Origin: Salinicola acroporae
GTDB lineage: Bacteria > Pseudomonadota > Gammaproteobacteria > Pseudomonadales > Halomonadaceae
Assembly (NCBI RefSeq): GCF_003206615.1
Contig: NZ_PZJW01000008.1
Location: 110,754 to 174,753, forward strand
Length of the DNA: 64,000 nucleotides
Direction: 5' to 3'
Positions 53,003 to 61,604 of the stretch are shown here, piece after piece. Both the position numbers and the translations under genes were made by a program. The notes under the pieces are model-generated. The model worked only from the letters and a program-made list of their open reading frames with translations. It was not told the DNA's origin and did no database searches. Position 1 is the first letter of the stretch; the number at the start of each line of letters is the position of its first letter.

Positions 53003-54558
53003 ACGCGCTCGACACCCAGGCACAGCAAGCCTTGCACCGTCTTCTCGCCCAGTTCGGCTTGTCGCTGGAGCCCGGAGACACGCCCTGCTCCAACTGGATC
53101 GACGGCAATCTGGTCGCGGGTCAGGGCGACAGCATCGCGCTGACGAACCCGGCGACCGGAGGCGACCTGGTCAGCTATCGCGATGCGGGCGCCGACCTGC
53201 TCGATCAGGCCGTCGCGGCCGCGGCGCGCGCCCAGCTCGAGTGGATGGCGTTGACCGCCAGTGAGCGCGGCCGGTGCATGAACGCGGCCGTCCGTCGGCT
53301 GGAGGGCCACGAGGAAGACCTCGCCCAGCTCGAGAGCGTGGTCGCCGGCAAGCCGATTCGGGACTGCCGGGGCGAGGTCGGCAAGGTCAGGGAGATGTTC
53401 GAGTACTACGCCGGCTGGTGCGACAAGCAGCACGGCGAGGTCATTCCGGTGCCTACCTCCCATCTCAACTACGTTCGCCACGTCCCCTTCGGCGTGGTCG
53501 GCCAGATCACCCCCTGGAACGCACCGATGTTCACCTGCGCCTGGCAGTTGGCGCCGGCCATCGCCGCGGGCAACGGCGTCGTTCTCAAGCCTTCGGAGCT
53601 GACGCCGTTCTCGTCGGTGGTGATCGCCCGTCTGCTCGAATGTGGCGGCCTGCCGAAGGGGCTGATCAATATCGTCAACGGTCTCGGTCCGACCACCGGC
53701 GCCGCCCTGACAGGCCACGACGGTATCAGCAAACTGGTGTTCGTCGGCTCCCCCGACAGCGGCCGCCTGATCGCCGAGGCCGGCGCCCGCCGCCTGGTCT
53801 CCAGCGTGCTCGAGCTCGGTGGCAAATCCGCCAACATCGTGTTCGACGATGCCAGGCTCGACGATGCCGTGGCCGGCGCCCAGGCAGCGATTTTCGCTGC
53901 CGCCGGGCAGAGCTGCGTGGCCGGCTCGCGCCTGCTGATCCAGCGCGACATCTTCGATGCCGTGGTCGAGCGCGTCGGCCGAGCCGCCAGCCAGATTGTG
54001 GTAGGCCTCCCCGCCGACGAGGCCACCCGCATGGGGCCGCTGCAGAACGCCCGCCAGTACCAACGCGTCACCGCCATGATCGAGCGCGCCAGGGCCGCCG
54101 GCGCACGTGTCGTCACCGGCGGGCAGCGCCCGGAGGGCCTGCCCCCAGGCGCCGACGGCTATTACCTCGCGCCGACGGTGATCGCCGATGTCGACGCCTC
54201 GATGGAGATTGCCTGCGAGGAGGTTTTCGGTCCGGTGGTGGTCGCCATGCCGTTCGACGACGAAGCCGACGCCGTTCGGCTCGCCAATGCGACCCGCTTC
54301 GGTCTCGCCGGTGCCGTCTGGACGCAGGACCCGGCCCGCGCGCATCGCGTCGCCGGCCAGTTGCGTGCCGGCACGGTCTGGATCAACAGCTACAAGGCGA
54401 TCAACGTGATGTCGCCCTTCGGCGGCTTCCGTGACAGCGGCTTTGGCCGATCCAGCGGTCTCGATGGCCTGCGTGAATACACCGTCCCGCAGAGCGTCTG
54501 GGTCGAGACCGGCGTCGAAGCCAGCGTCGCCATGGGCTACGGCAGCGGAGCAGACTGA
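52999..54558 (+). CDS. NAD(P)-dependent aldehyde dehydrogenase
   Basis: This is a 519-aa ALDH superfamily enzyme. The cofactor region is GQITPWNAPMFTCAWQLAPA, the general base Glu272 is in LELGGKSAN, and the nucleophile Cys306 is in AAGQSCVAGSRLL. The C-terminal FGGFRDSGFGRSSGLDGLRE is typical. An N-terminal extension of about 30 residues precedes the domain. It overlaps the HIBADH-family gene by 4 bp and presumably oxidises an aldehyde made in the same pathway. Confidence 0.9.
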   Translation: MNALDTQAQQALHRLLAQFGLSLEPGDTPCSNWIDGNLVAGQGDSIALTNPATGGDLVSYRDAGADLLDQAVAAAARAQLEWMALTASERGRCMNAAVRRLEGHEEDLAQLESVVAGKPIRDCRGEVGKVREMFEYYAGWCDKQHGEVIPVPTSHLNYVRHVPFGVVGQITPWNAPMFTCAWQLAPAIAAGNGVVLKPSELTPFSSVVIARLLECGGLPKGLINIVNGLGPTTGAALTGHDGISKLVFVGSPDSGRLIAEAGARRLVSSVLELGGKSANIVFDDARLDDAVAGAQAAIFAAAGQSCVAGSRLLIQRDIFDAVVERVGRAASQIVVGLPADEATRMGPLQNARQYQRVTAMIERARAAGARVVTGGQRPEGLPPGADGYYLAPTVIADVDASMEIACEEVFGPVVVAMPFDDEADAVRLANATRFGLAGAVWTQDPARAHRVAGQLRAGTVWINSYKAINVMSPFGGFRDSGFGRSSGLDGLREYTVPQSVWVETGVEASVAMGYGSGAD

Positions 54559-54651
54559 AGCACCGTCGAGAGCGGGGATCAACTTCGCTCGCCCAGGCGC
54601 GAGTTCGGGTATCATCGCGGGCATCAGCCTGGAACCGACGAGGAGTCACCC

Positions 54652-55779
54652 GTGCACCCCGCCGACCTCTGTTATCTCAACAATGCCTCCGTCGGCCTGC
54701 AGAGCCCGGCGGTCGCGGCCCGCCTGCGGGATTGGCTGGAGGCGGAGATGGCGGCCTATCCGCGCCAGCGCCTTGAAAGCGCGCTCTGGGACGGCCAGGC
54801 GACCAGAACCCGGTTGGGCCAGTGGATCGGTGCACCGGAGACCCAACTCGCCTTCGGTGCCAGCACCTCGCAGCTCATGGCCCAGGTCATCGGCAACCTG
54901 AAGCTCGCCGGAAGACGGCTGCTGGTCGCACCTGGCGAGTGGGCTTCCAACATCGTCATGCTCAGACGGCTCGGCGGGGAGCCGCCACGCGCCATCGAAC
55001 TGCTGGCGACGGATGCGGAAGGACGGTTGGACATGGCGGCCATCGCCAGGCAAATCGACGACGACGTCGCGGCGATATTGACGCCGCTGGTGACCAGCAC
55101 CGAAGGCCGGCGCTACGCGGTGGAAGCCCTTGGCGCCCTGCCGCGGCCGTCGCACTGCCCGCTGATCGTCGATGCCGCGCAGGGGCTGGGACAGACGGAG
55201 ATCGACGTCCGCCGGCTCGGCTGTGACGTACTGGTTGCGACGACGCGAAAGTGGCTTCGCGGACCTCGTGGCATGGCGTTGCTCTACGTCAGCCAGCCAG
55301 CAATGGCCATGATGCACCTCAATCCGACGCCAGAGCTGGCGGGGCTGAGGCTGGATCCGGCAACCCAGCGGTTCGTCGATCTGCCTCAGGCCCGACGTTT
55401 CGATGCTTCCGATCTCTCGATCATGAATCAGGTGGGTTTGACGGCCGCCCTGAACGAGTTGCAGCAGATCGCGCTGCAGCCGCTGCGCGACCATCTGGCG
55501 GCGCTCGCCGGACGCGTCTACGACATCGCCCGGGAACAGGGGTTTCGGCCGCTGTTGCCCCATCCCGAGACCGGCATCGCCACGATCCACCTGCCGGATG
55601 TCGAGCCTCTTCAGCTGGTTCAGCGGCTCGATGCCGCCGGGATCGTCGCCAAGGCCTGCAACACGGCCGCCGAGCCGCTGAACGTTCGGCTGCCGGCGAC
55701 CGGCACGCTCTTGCGGATCTCGCCTCACTGGCATAACACCTCGGCGGATATCGACCGCGCCATGGCGGCGTTGAGATGA
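54652..55779 (+). CDS. Class V PLP-dependent aminotransferase/lyase
   Basis: This is a 375-aa fold-type I PLP enzyme. The PLP lysine is K200 in TTRKWLRGPRGMALLYV, the cofactor Asp is in PLIVDAAQGLGQ, and AFGASTSQLMAQV forms the phosphate cup region. The TRKWLRGPRG stretch resembles the C-S lyase EgtE and isopenicillin N epimerase-like proteins more than SerC. Lyase activity is therefore possible. It starts at GTG, with GAGGAG seven bases upstream. Confidence 0.85.
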   Translation: MHPADLCYLNNASVGLQSPAVAARLRDWLEAEMAAYPRQRLESALWDGQATRTRLGQWIGAPETQLAFGASTSQLMAQVIGNLKLAGRRLLVAPGEWASNIVMLRRLGGEPPRAIELLATDAEGRLDMAAIARQIDDDVAAILTPLVTSTEGRRYAVEALGALPRPSHCPLIVDAAQGLGQTEIDVRRLGCDVLVATTRKWLRGPRGMALLYVSQPAMAMMHLNPTPELAGLRLDPATQRFVDLPQARRFDASDLSIMNQVGLTAALNELQQIALQPLRDHLAALAGRVYDIAREQGFRPLLPHPETGIATIHLPDVEPLQLVQRLDAAGIVAKACNTAAEPLNVRLPATGTLLRISPHWHNTSADIDRAMAALR

Positions 55780-55869
55780 GAAAACGCGAAGCCGATCGCG
55801 TACCCTGTCTCCCTCGTCTTGCGATATTGGGCGATACTGCAGACAACGACGCGACGGGATGGAAGGCTC

Positions 55870-56742
55870 ATGAGCTTCGGCATCGATCACCCTTTACTGG
55901 CGGTCAGTAATCTCGATCATGCCGCCCAGGCAGCCAGGGATCTCGGTTTCACCGTCAATCCACGGCATCAGCATCCGTGGGGCACGGACAATCACCTGCT
56001 GTTCTTCAGCAACAACTTCATCGAGCTGATCGGCATCGGTCGTCCGGAATGCCTGGACTATCAGGACGCCAACGGCTTCCAGTTCGGCCGCCTGGTCGAA
56101 GCGCGACTGATCACCGTGGGCGACGGCATCGCCATGGTGGCGTTGGACAGCGACAGCATCCAGCGCGATCACGCCCTGGTCGCGTCACGTGGCTTCGACA
56201 ACGCTTGCCCGATCATCTTCCGCCGCATGGCCCACCTGCCCGGTGGCCGTGACGAGGAGGTGAGCGTGGCGCTGGATATCCTCCACGACCCCGAACGCCC
56301 CTTCCTGACCCAGTTCCTCTGCCAGCAGCTACGCCCGGAACTGTTTCGTGTCGACCCGACGCAGGAGGCGCATGCCAACACCGCGACATCGATCGCCGAT
56401 GTCTGGTACGTCAGCGATGAACCGGATTACGACATCGAGCACTTCCGCCGCATTCACGGTGCTGGCTCGGTCCGGGGCAGCGACGCGGCGTGGACGATTC
56501 ACACCCACAAGGGGGACTGCCACCTGCTCGATGCCCGGACGCTGGCGGCGACCTTCCCCACCCTCGGCGAGGTCGAGGCGGAGCCCCCACGCGCCGTGGC
56601 ACTGACCCTCACCTGTCGGGACCTGGCGGCGGCGATCGCCTGCTGGGAGGACCAAGGGATCGACTATCACCGTCATAGCGAGACCCAGGCCGACATTGCG
56701 CCGGGCGTCATGGGCACCCTGCTTCGATTCGAGCAGCGCTAG
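55870..56742 (+). CDS. VOC-superfamily glyoxalase-like protein
   Basis: This 290-aa protein begins IDHPLLAVSNLDHAAQAARD, the start of a glyoxalase-like VOC domain. NHLLFFSNNFIELIGIGRPE follows. It contains a second half-module (IADVWYVSDEPDYDIEHFRR and AVALTLTCRDLAAAIACWED), so two VOC units are likely. VOC proteins are metal-dependent isomerases, dioxygenases or lyases. It is the last gene of the catabolic run. Confidence 0.8.
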   Translation: MSFGIDHPLLAVSNLDHAAQAARDLGFTVNPRHQHPWGTDNHLLFFSNNFIELIGIGRPECLDYQDANGFQFGRLVEARLITVGDGIAMVALDSDSIQRDHALVASRGFDNACPIIFRRMAHLPGGRDEEVSVALDILHDPERPFLTQFLCQQLRPELFRVDPTQEAHANTATSIADVWYVSDEPDYDIEHFRRIHGAGSVRGSDAAWTIHTHKGDCHLLDARTLAATFPTLGEVEAEPPRAVALTLTCRDLAAAIACWEDQGIDYHRHSETQADIAPGVMGTLLRFEQR

Positions 56743-56750
56743 TCAGGTAT

Positions 56751-56785
56751 TCCGCCGGGCAGGAACCCGATCACAGCCCGCCGGA
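56751..56785. terminator. Bidirectional terminator-like repeat between the VOC and LysR genes
   Basis: TCCGCCGGGC (56751-56760) and GCCCGCCGGA (56776-56785) pair with a single central mismatch, between convergent stops. The T tract is weak. Confidence 0.5.
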
Positions 56786-56794
56786 TGTCGTTGC

Positions 56795-57718
56795 TCACGA
56801 CCGCCCTGTCGGGGCACGGAACGCCTGCATCCAGGCCGCCAGGTGGCGCAGCAACTTGAGGCTGGCCTGCGGCTGGCGCCGGCCGACCCGGGTGATCATA
56901 TGGGCCTGGGAGTTCTGGAAAAGCGCCGACGCCACCGGTAACGCCACCACGCTTCCCTCGACTATCTCGTGGGCCACGGCAAAACGCGGCAGCAGCGTGA
57001 TCCCCATGCCGGCGACCACCGCCCGGCGTAGCACCGCCATCGAATTGGTCTCCACCGCGACCTGCGGGTGCAGGCTCGCCTGGGCGAATGCCTGATCCAC
57101 CAGCCGGCGCACCCCATGCCCGGGTTTCCAGAGCGCCATCGGGATTCCGCTGAGCCGTTGCAGCGAGATCGGGTCAGGATCCCCGGCAAGCGGATGGTCG
57201 GCGGGACAGATCGCCAGCAGCGGCTGGCCGCTGGAGGCCCAGAAGCGAATCTGGGGATGGACCCGTTCATGGAACATCAGTCCGATATGTGCCCGATCCT
57301 CCACGACCGACTCGATGATCTCGTCCGTGCCCGCCTGTTCAATATCCAGGCGCACGCCCCGGTAGCGTTCGGCGAAGGCTCTGAGCGGGGCGTCGATCAG
57401 ATCGTTGATGAAACCCTCGCCCACGACCAGCGAGATGGTGCCGGTCTCCAGTCGCTGGTAGGCCTCCAGCCGGGTGATGAACTCGTCGTCCAGGTCCCCG
57501 CGTCGACGGCAGTAGTCGAGCGCCATCTCGCCCACCGGCGTGGGGCGAATCCCTCTCGGCGTACGCTCGAGCAACGGTGCTTCGAAAGCCGCCTCCAGCA
57601 ATGATATCTGGCGGCTGACCGCCGAGGGTGCGATGCCCAGCCGTGCCGCCGCCTTGCGCAGCGATCCGGACTCGACCGTGACGCGAAAGTAGACCAGGCG
57701 CTGATGGGGAATATCCAT
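56795..57718 (-). CDS. LysR-family transcriptional regulator
   Basis: This 307-aa regulator has the LysR winged HTH at residues about 15-60 (GSLRKAAARLGIAPSAVSRQ, ISLLEAAFEAPLLERTPRGI). The effector-binding domain includes LVVGEGFINDLIDAPLRAFA and GMGITLLPRFAVAHEIVEGS. It converges on the DUF3100-VOC run and is divergent from the HmuQ-like gene, so it could regulate either. The start at MDIPHQ (57718) is set by the HTH. The frame is open to 57838. Confidence 0.92.
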   Translation of the reverse strand: MDIPHQRLVYFRVTVESGSLRKAAARLGIAPSAVSRQISLLEAAFEAPLLERTPRGIRPTPVGEMALDYCRRRGDLDDEFITRLEAYQRLETGTISLVVGEGFINDLIDAPLRAFAERYRGVRLDIEQAGTDEIIESVVEDRAHIGLMFHERVHPQIRFWASSGQPLLAICPADHPLAGDPDPISLQRLSGIPMALWKPGHGVRRLVDQAFAQASLHPQVAVETNSMAVLRRAVVAGMGITLLPRFAVAHEIVEGSVVALPVASALFQNSQAHMITRVGRRQPQASLKLLRHLAAWMQAFRAPTGRS

Positions 57719-57925
57719 GAGTGTCGACCGGAGAGCGGGAAGCGTGGCCACGATTAGCCCATCAACGCGCGACGACGTCAACGCTCTCGCCGGGGCAACG
57801 GCGCTTTCGACTCGACTTCGGCCACCGGATGCTGGCAATGTTGCGTGGGCATGCCTGAAAACTCGCGGCGACGGCTTTCATCGATTTCCTCGCCGGCGCC
57901 GCTCTTCCCCAGCAGGAGTCACCTC

Positions 57926-58261
57926 ATGTTCATCGCCATGAACCGCTTTCGCGTCAACCCGGCGCGCACCGAGGAGTTCGAGACGATATGGCTGGAGCGC
58001 GAAACCCATCTCCAGGGGCTGCCCGGGTTCGTCGAATTCCAGATGCTGCGTGGCCCGGCGGAGGATGACCACGTGCTCTACGCCTCCCACACCGTCTGGC
58101 ACTCTCGCGCCGATTTCGAAGCCTGGACCCACTCGGAGGCGTTCCGCGCGGCCCATGCCAACGCCGGTCAGAGTCGGCGCGAAGGGCTCTATCTCGGCCC
58201 GCCCAAGTTCGAGGGCTTCGACGTCATTCAGACGATCGGCAGCGATGAAAGCGCCGGTTGA
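57926..58261 (+). CDS. Antibiotic-biosynthesis-monooxygenase (HmuQ/IsdG-like) protein
   Basis: This 111-aa ABM-fold protein starts MFIAMNRFRVNPARTEEFET. It contains GFVEFQMLRGPAEDDHVLYA and an AFRAAHAN block, and closely resembles HmuQ-type heme-degrading monooxygenases. No heme uptake genes are adjacent, so heme degradation is inferred from sequence only. SD is AGGAG. Its 3' end overlaps the next gene by 17 bp. Confidence 0.82.
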   Translation: MFIAMNRFRVNPARTEEFETIWLERETHLQGLPGFVEFQMLRGPAEDDHVLYASHTVWHSRADFEAWTHSEAFRAAHANAGQSRREGLYLGPPKFEGFDVIQTIGSDESAG

Positions 58262-58877
58262 GCGCGGCTACCGACGCCTGGCGATCGGCCTCGTTCTGGC
58301 CGCGCTGCTGTCGAGCGGCCCCTCGTCGGCCTCGCCACCGCCGACCAAAGCCGAGATCGCTAAGCAGAAGGCCTTGCAGCTGGAGCGGCGCGTGGCCGAG
58401 ACGGACAGGATCGAACCGGCCCCCGAGGCAGTGCGACTGACGCCGGAAGGAACCGAGGCTGTCGACCCGCGAGGTTTGGCGCCGCTCGACGATGCGATCA
58501 CCTGTCTGGCGCGATCGATCTACTGGGAGGCCAAGGGCACCGATCAGCGCGAGATGCAGGCGGTCGCCAACGTGATCATGAACCGGCTGGGCAACCCCGA
58601 GTTTCCCTCGAGCCTGTGTGACATCGTTCAACAAGGATCGGAACACGGACACTGCCAGTTCTCGTGGTGGTGCGATGGTCGTCCCGACGAAGCCAACGAG
58701 CCCGAACAGTATGCAAAAGCCAGGGAAGTGGCGCGTCGCGCGCTCAACGGGACACTCCCCGACATCACCCATGGCGCCCTGTTCTTCCACCACCGCAGCA
58801 TCTCGCCCGGCTGGATGTCGACCTTGATCAGGACGGCTCGAACCCAAGAGTTCAACTTCTATCGCCAGCCCGGATGA
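58245..58877 (+). CDS. SleB-family cell-wall hydrolase
   Basis: This is a 210-aa exported hydrolase. A signal sequence (LAIGLVLAALLSSGPSSAS) and a basic/helical linker lead to the SleB/Hydrolase_2 domain. Its motifs are CLARSIYWEAKGTDQREMQA, VANVIMNRLGNPEFPSSLCD and FSWWCDGRPDE, with the likely catalytic Glu in YWEAKG. Such proteins are peptidoglycan lytic enzymes in sporeformers and also occur widely in proteobacteria. The start lies inside the preceding gene. Confidence 0.85.
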   Translation: MKAPVERGYRRLAIGLVLAALLSSGPSSASPPPTKAEIAKQKALQLERRVAETDRIEPAPEAVRLTPEGTEAVDPRGLAPLDDAITCLARSIYWEAKGTDQREMQAVANVIMNRLGNPEFPSSLCDIVQQGSEHGHCQFSWWCDGRPDEANEPEQYAKAREVARRALNGTLPDITHGALFFHHRSISPGWMSTLIRTARTQEFNFYRQPG

Positions 58878-58917
58878 TCCGGGCCAACTTCTCCCGACGC
58901 AGGCCGAATCCACGCCG

Positions 58918-59718
58918 ATGAAACCACGCTTCGACACCGAACAGACCGGGGCAGTCGACACCGGACCCCGATCGCGCCCTTTCTCGAATCCAATCGATAC
59001 CGACGACCTGTGGCAGATGCTGCTGGATGCCGCAAGGAGCGCGATGAACCGGGACCCGCTGCTGTCGGCGCTGTATCGCCATACCCTGCTGGAGGCGCCG
59101 GACTTCGCTAGCGCCCTGGCTCGGGTGATTGCCGACACCCTGACGACACCGCAGCTGCCGGAGGAAACGGCGCGGGAGCGCGTCGAGGCGCTTCTCGACC
59201 GACATCCGGAGATCGTGAGAGCGGCCGAGCGGGACCTGGTCGCGCTGCTCCGCGAGGATGCCGCCATTCCCGAACCCTTCACGCCGCTGCTGTTCTTTCC
59301 CGGCTACCGGGCCGTGCAGTGTCACCGCATTGCCCATCAGTGGTGGCTGGACGGACTGACCGATCTGGCCAGCCACCTCCAGTACCGCGCGGCTGTCCAG
59401 TTCAGTGCCGACATCCACCCCGCCGCGACCCTGGGCGCCGGCCTGTTCGTCGACCATGGCGCCGGTATCGTCATCGGTGAAACCGCCGTCGTCGAGGACG
59501 ATGTCACGCTCTTTCACGGCGTGACGCTTGGCAGCTCGGGCAAGGTGAGCGGCGATCGTCACCCCAGGGTCCGCCGTGGCGTCTTCCTGGGGGCCGGTGC
59601 CACCATTCTGGGCAACATCGAAATCGGAGAAGACGCCCGCATCGGTGCCGCTGCCATCGTCACTCGCAACGTCGCCGCCGGCACCACCGTGATCGGTACC
59701 GCCGCCAGACCGCGCTGA
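58918..59718 (+). CDS. cysE: Serine O-acetyltransferase
   Basis: CysE makes O-acetylserine from serine and acetyl-CoA, the first step of cysteine synthesis. The 266-aa protein has the helical N-terminal domain and left-handed beta-helix. Catalytic residues are in SADIHPAATLGAGLFVDHGA, then GIVIGETAVV, VTLGSSGKVSGDRHPRV and GNIEIGEDARIGAAAIV. It ends right after GTAARPR, lacking the roughly 25-residue tail that ends in Ile and docks into CysK in E. coli. It lies 40 bp after the SleB gene. Confidence 0.9.
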   Translation: MKPRFDTEQTGAVDTGPRSRPFSNPIDTDDLWQMLLDAARSAMNRDPLLSALYRHTLLEAPDFASALARVIADTLTTPQLPEETARERVEALLDRHPEIVRAAERDLVALLREDAAIPEPFTPLLFFPGYRAVQCHRIAHQWWLDGLTDLASHLQYRAAVQFSADIHPAATLGAGLFVDHGAGIVIGETAVVEDDVTLFHGVTLGSSGKVSGDRHPRVRRGVFLGAGATILGNIEIGEDARIGAAAIVTRNVAAGTTVIGTAARPR

Positions 59719-59728
59719 GAGAGTCACG

Positions 59729-60766
59729 ATGCTCGCTCCCTCGCAACCACAGGCCAGGCTCGATATCTTTCGAAGGCCAGCCGCGGCGCTGACGATGGAC
59801 CTGAAGCGGCTCAGCCATTCCTGGGTGCGCGACATGACGTGGTTGCTGCATGCGCCGGACATGGCCACCCTTGGCTGTCCGGGCCGCCCGGCGCTGGCGG
59901 AACTCGGGCTCGACCGACACGACCGCAGGCAAGCCTGGCTGGCCGAGCAGGAAACCCTGGATGCCGAGTTTGAGCGACAGCGGCTGAAACGGCGTTCGCC
60001 GCGACTGGGGCTCTATCACGAGACGCTATGGCAGTGGATCCTGGCGCGAGCCCCCCGCACCCGGCTGCTGGCATACAACATCGCGCTGCGCGAGAAGGGG
60101 CAGACCCTGGGCGAGCTCGACCTTCTCTACGCGTCAACGCCGGTCGTCGACTCGCCATGCGACGACCGCAAAGCCGATGTCTTCCACGCCGAGCTGGCGA
60201 TCAAGTTCTTCCTCGGTCTGCCGGAAGGGCCGGGGGGCCGACACGATGCGGCGCGCTGGATCGGCGTCGGGAGCTTCGATTCGTTGGCCATCAAATGTCA
60301 CCGGCTGCTGTCACACCAGCTACCCCAGGGTCTATCCCCTGCCGCCGAACGACAGCGCCAGGCACTGGGGGCCGCCGGGCCACTGCAACAGCGCACCATC
60401 ATGCCGGGGTGCCTCTATCACCCCTGGGACCGACGCCTGCCGTTACCCCGGCTTGCCAATGACAGCGCAGAGCAGGGCCTATGGTGTCACCGAAGCGCCT
60501 GGCCAGCGCTGGTGCGACAATTGCCAGAAGGCACAGCTGGCCATTGGCTGATCAAGCCACACTGGCTCGCGCCGCCGGTCTCCGCGCCATTGCCGCTGGC
60601 GGCGCTGGAGGGCGCACTGGCAAGGCACTTCAACGACCAGGGCAAGTCGGCGCACCTGCTGCTGGTCCTGCCGGACGGCAAGCAGTGCCGGGTTTTCGTG
60701 GTCAGGAACGAGTGGCCGCCGGCACTGCCATTGCCTCCGCCGGCCGTTTTGCCCAGCGCGCATTGA
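59729..60766 (+). CDS. DUF1853-family protein
   Basis: This 345-aa cytosolic protein matches DUF1853 (WIGVGSFDSLAIKCHRLLSH and HAELAIKFFLGLPEGPGG). The spacing LGELDLLY...HAELAIKF recalls a PD-(D/E)XK nuclease core, with Glu-x-Asp, then Glu-x-x-x-Lys. That is an inference. It starts 10 bp after cysE, with GAGAGAG upstream. Its 3' end overlaps the convergent EamA gene by 65 bp. Function is unknown. Confidence 0.82.
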   Translation: MLAPSQPQARLDIFRRPAAALTMDLKRLSHSWVRDMTWLLHAPDMATLGCPGRPALAELGLDRHDRRQAWLAEQETLDAEFERQRLKRRSPRLGLYHETLWQWILARAPRTRLLAYNIALREKGQTLGELDLLYASTPVVDSPCDDRKADVFHAELAIKFFLGLPEGPGGRHDAARWIGVGSFDSLAIKCHRLLSHQLPQGLSPAAERQRQALGAAGPLQQRTIMPGCLYHPWDRRLPLPRLANDSAEQGLWCHRSAWPALVRQLPEGTAGHWLIKPHWLAPPVSAPLPLAALEGALARHFNDQGKSAHLLLVLPDGKQCRVFVVRNEWPPALPLPPPAVLPSAH

Positions 60767-61592
60767 GCCACAGCGAACCGACCAGGATCAGCGCGCCGAG
60801 CCCCAGCCGCACGAGGTCGGCATCCCGGTTCCAGATCAGCAGGTTGACGGTCAGCCCCGCCGGGACCAACGCATTGTTCATGATCGCCAGGGTGCCGGCA
60901 TCGACACGGCAGGCCCCCTGGTTCCAGAAGAAATAGCCCAGCCCGGAGGCAACGACTCCCAGCCAGACCAGCACCCCCCACTGGAGCGACGTGGTGGGCA
61001 ACTTGGCGGCATCTCCCAGTACCCAGAAAGCCGGCAGCGCAATGCAGAGAGCCCCCAGGTAGAACCAGCCGAACAGATGGCGATGCGCCAGATCGGCCGG
61101 CAAACGTTGCGCCAGGTGCCGATATCCGACCTGACCGAGCGCGAAGCAGAGGTTTGCCCCCTGCACGACGAGAAAGCCCAGCCAGTAGTCGGCGGTGACG
61201 CCGTCGTACCGAATGACCGCCGCGCCTATTACCGCCAGTGCGGCTACCGCGAGGTAGCGCGGCGAGAAGCGTCGCGCCAGCAGATCGTCGATCAGAGTGA
61301 TATAAAGCGGCGTGAAGATGGTGAACAGCAGTACTTCCGGCACGGTCAGCAACAGAAACGAGTGGTAGAAGAAGAGATACATCACGCCGAGCTGGAGGCC
61401 GCCAATGACCATGAGGCCCAGGCGCTCGAACCAGCCCAGAGCGGCAGGTCGCAGAAATGGTAGAAAAACCAGCGTAGCCAGCAGGATCCGCGCCGTGACG
61501 GCAAAGTAGCTATCCACTTGCCCTGACAGGTAGACACCGATCAGACTGAAAGAGAAGGCCCAGAGAGCCGTGACACCAACGAGGTAGGACAT
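60702..61592 (-). CDS. EamA/DMT-family transporter
   Basis: This is a 296-aa ten-helix drug/metabolite transporter with two EamA repeats. Helix-rich segments include LVGVTALWAFSFSLIGVYLS, YFAVTARILLATLVFLPFLR and VWLGVVASGLGYFFWNQGA. The substrate class is unknown, though such carriers often export amino acids. The start is set at MSYLVG (61592). The 3' end overlaps DUF1853 by 65 bp on the opposite strand. Confidence 0.85.
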   Translation of the reverse strand: MSYLVGVTALWAFSFSLIGVYLSGQVDSYFAVTARILLATLVFLPFLRPAALGWFERLGLMVIGGLQLGVMYLFFYHSFLLLTVPEVLLFTIFTPLYITLIDDLLARRFSPRYLAVAALAVIGAAVIRYDGVTADYWLGFLVVQGANLCFALGQVGYRHLAQRLPADLAHRHLFGWFYLGALCIALPAFWVLGDAAKLPTTSLQWGVLVWLGVVASGLGYFFWNQGACRVDAGTLAIMNNALVPAGLTVNLLIWNRDADLVRLGLGALILVGSLWLNARWAKRPAEAMAVPAATRS

Positions 61593-61604
61593 GCAGGTCA
61601 ACCT

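Noticed and set aside
52921..54624. Minus-strand ORF of 567 codons opposite the aldehyde dehydrogenase
   Set aside because: The ALDH active-site motifs show that the plus strand is coding.
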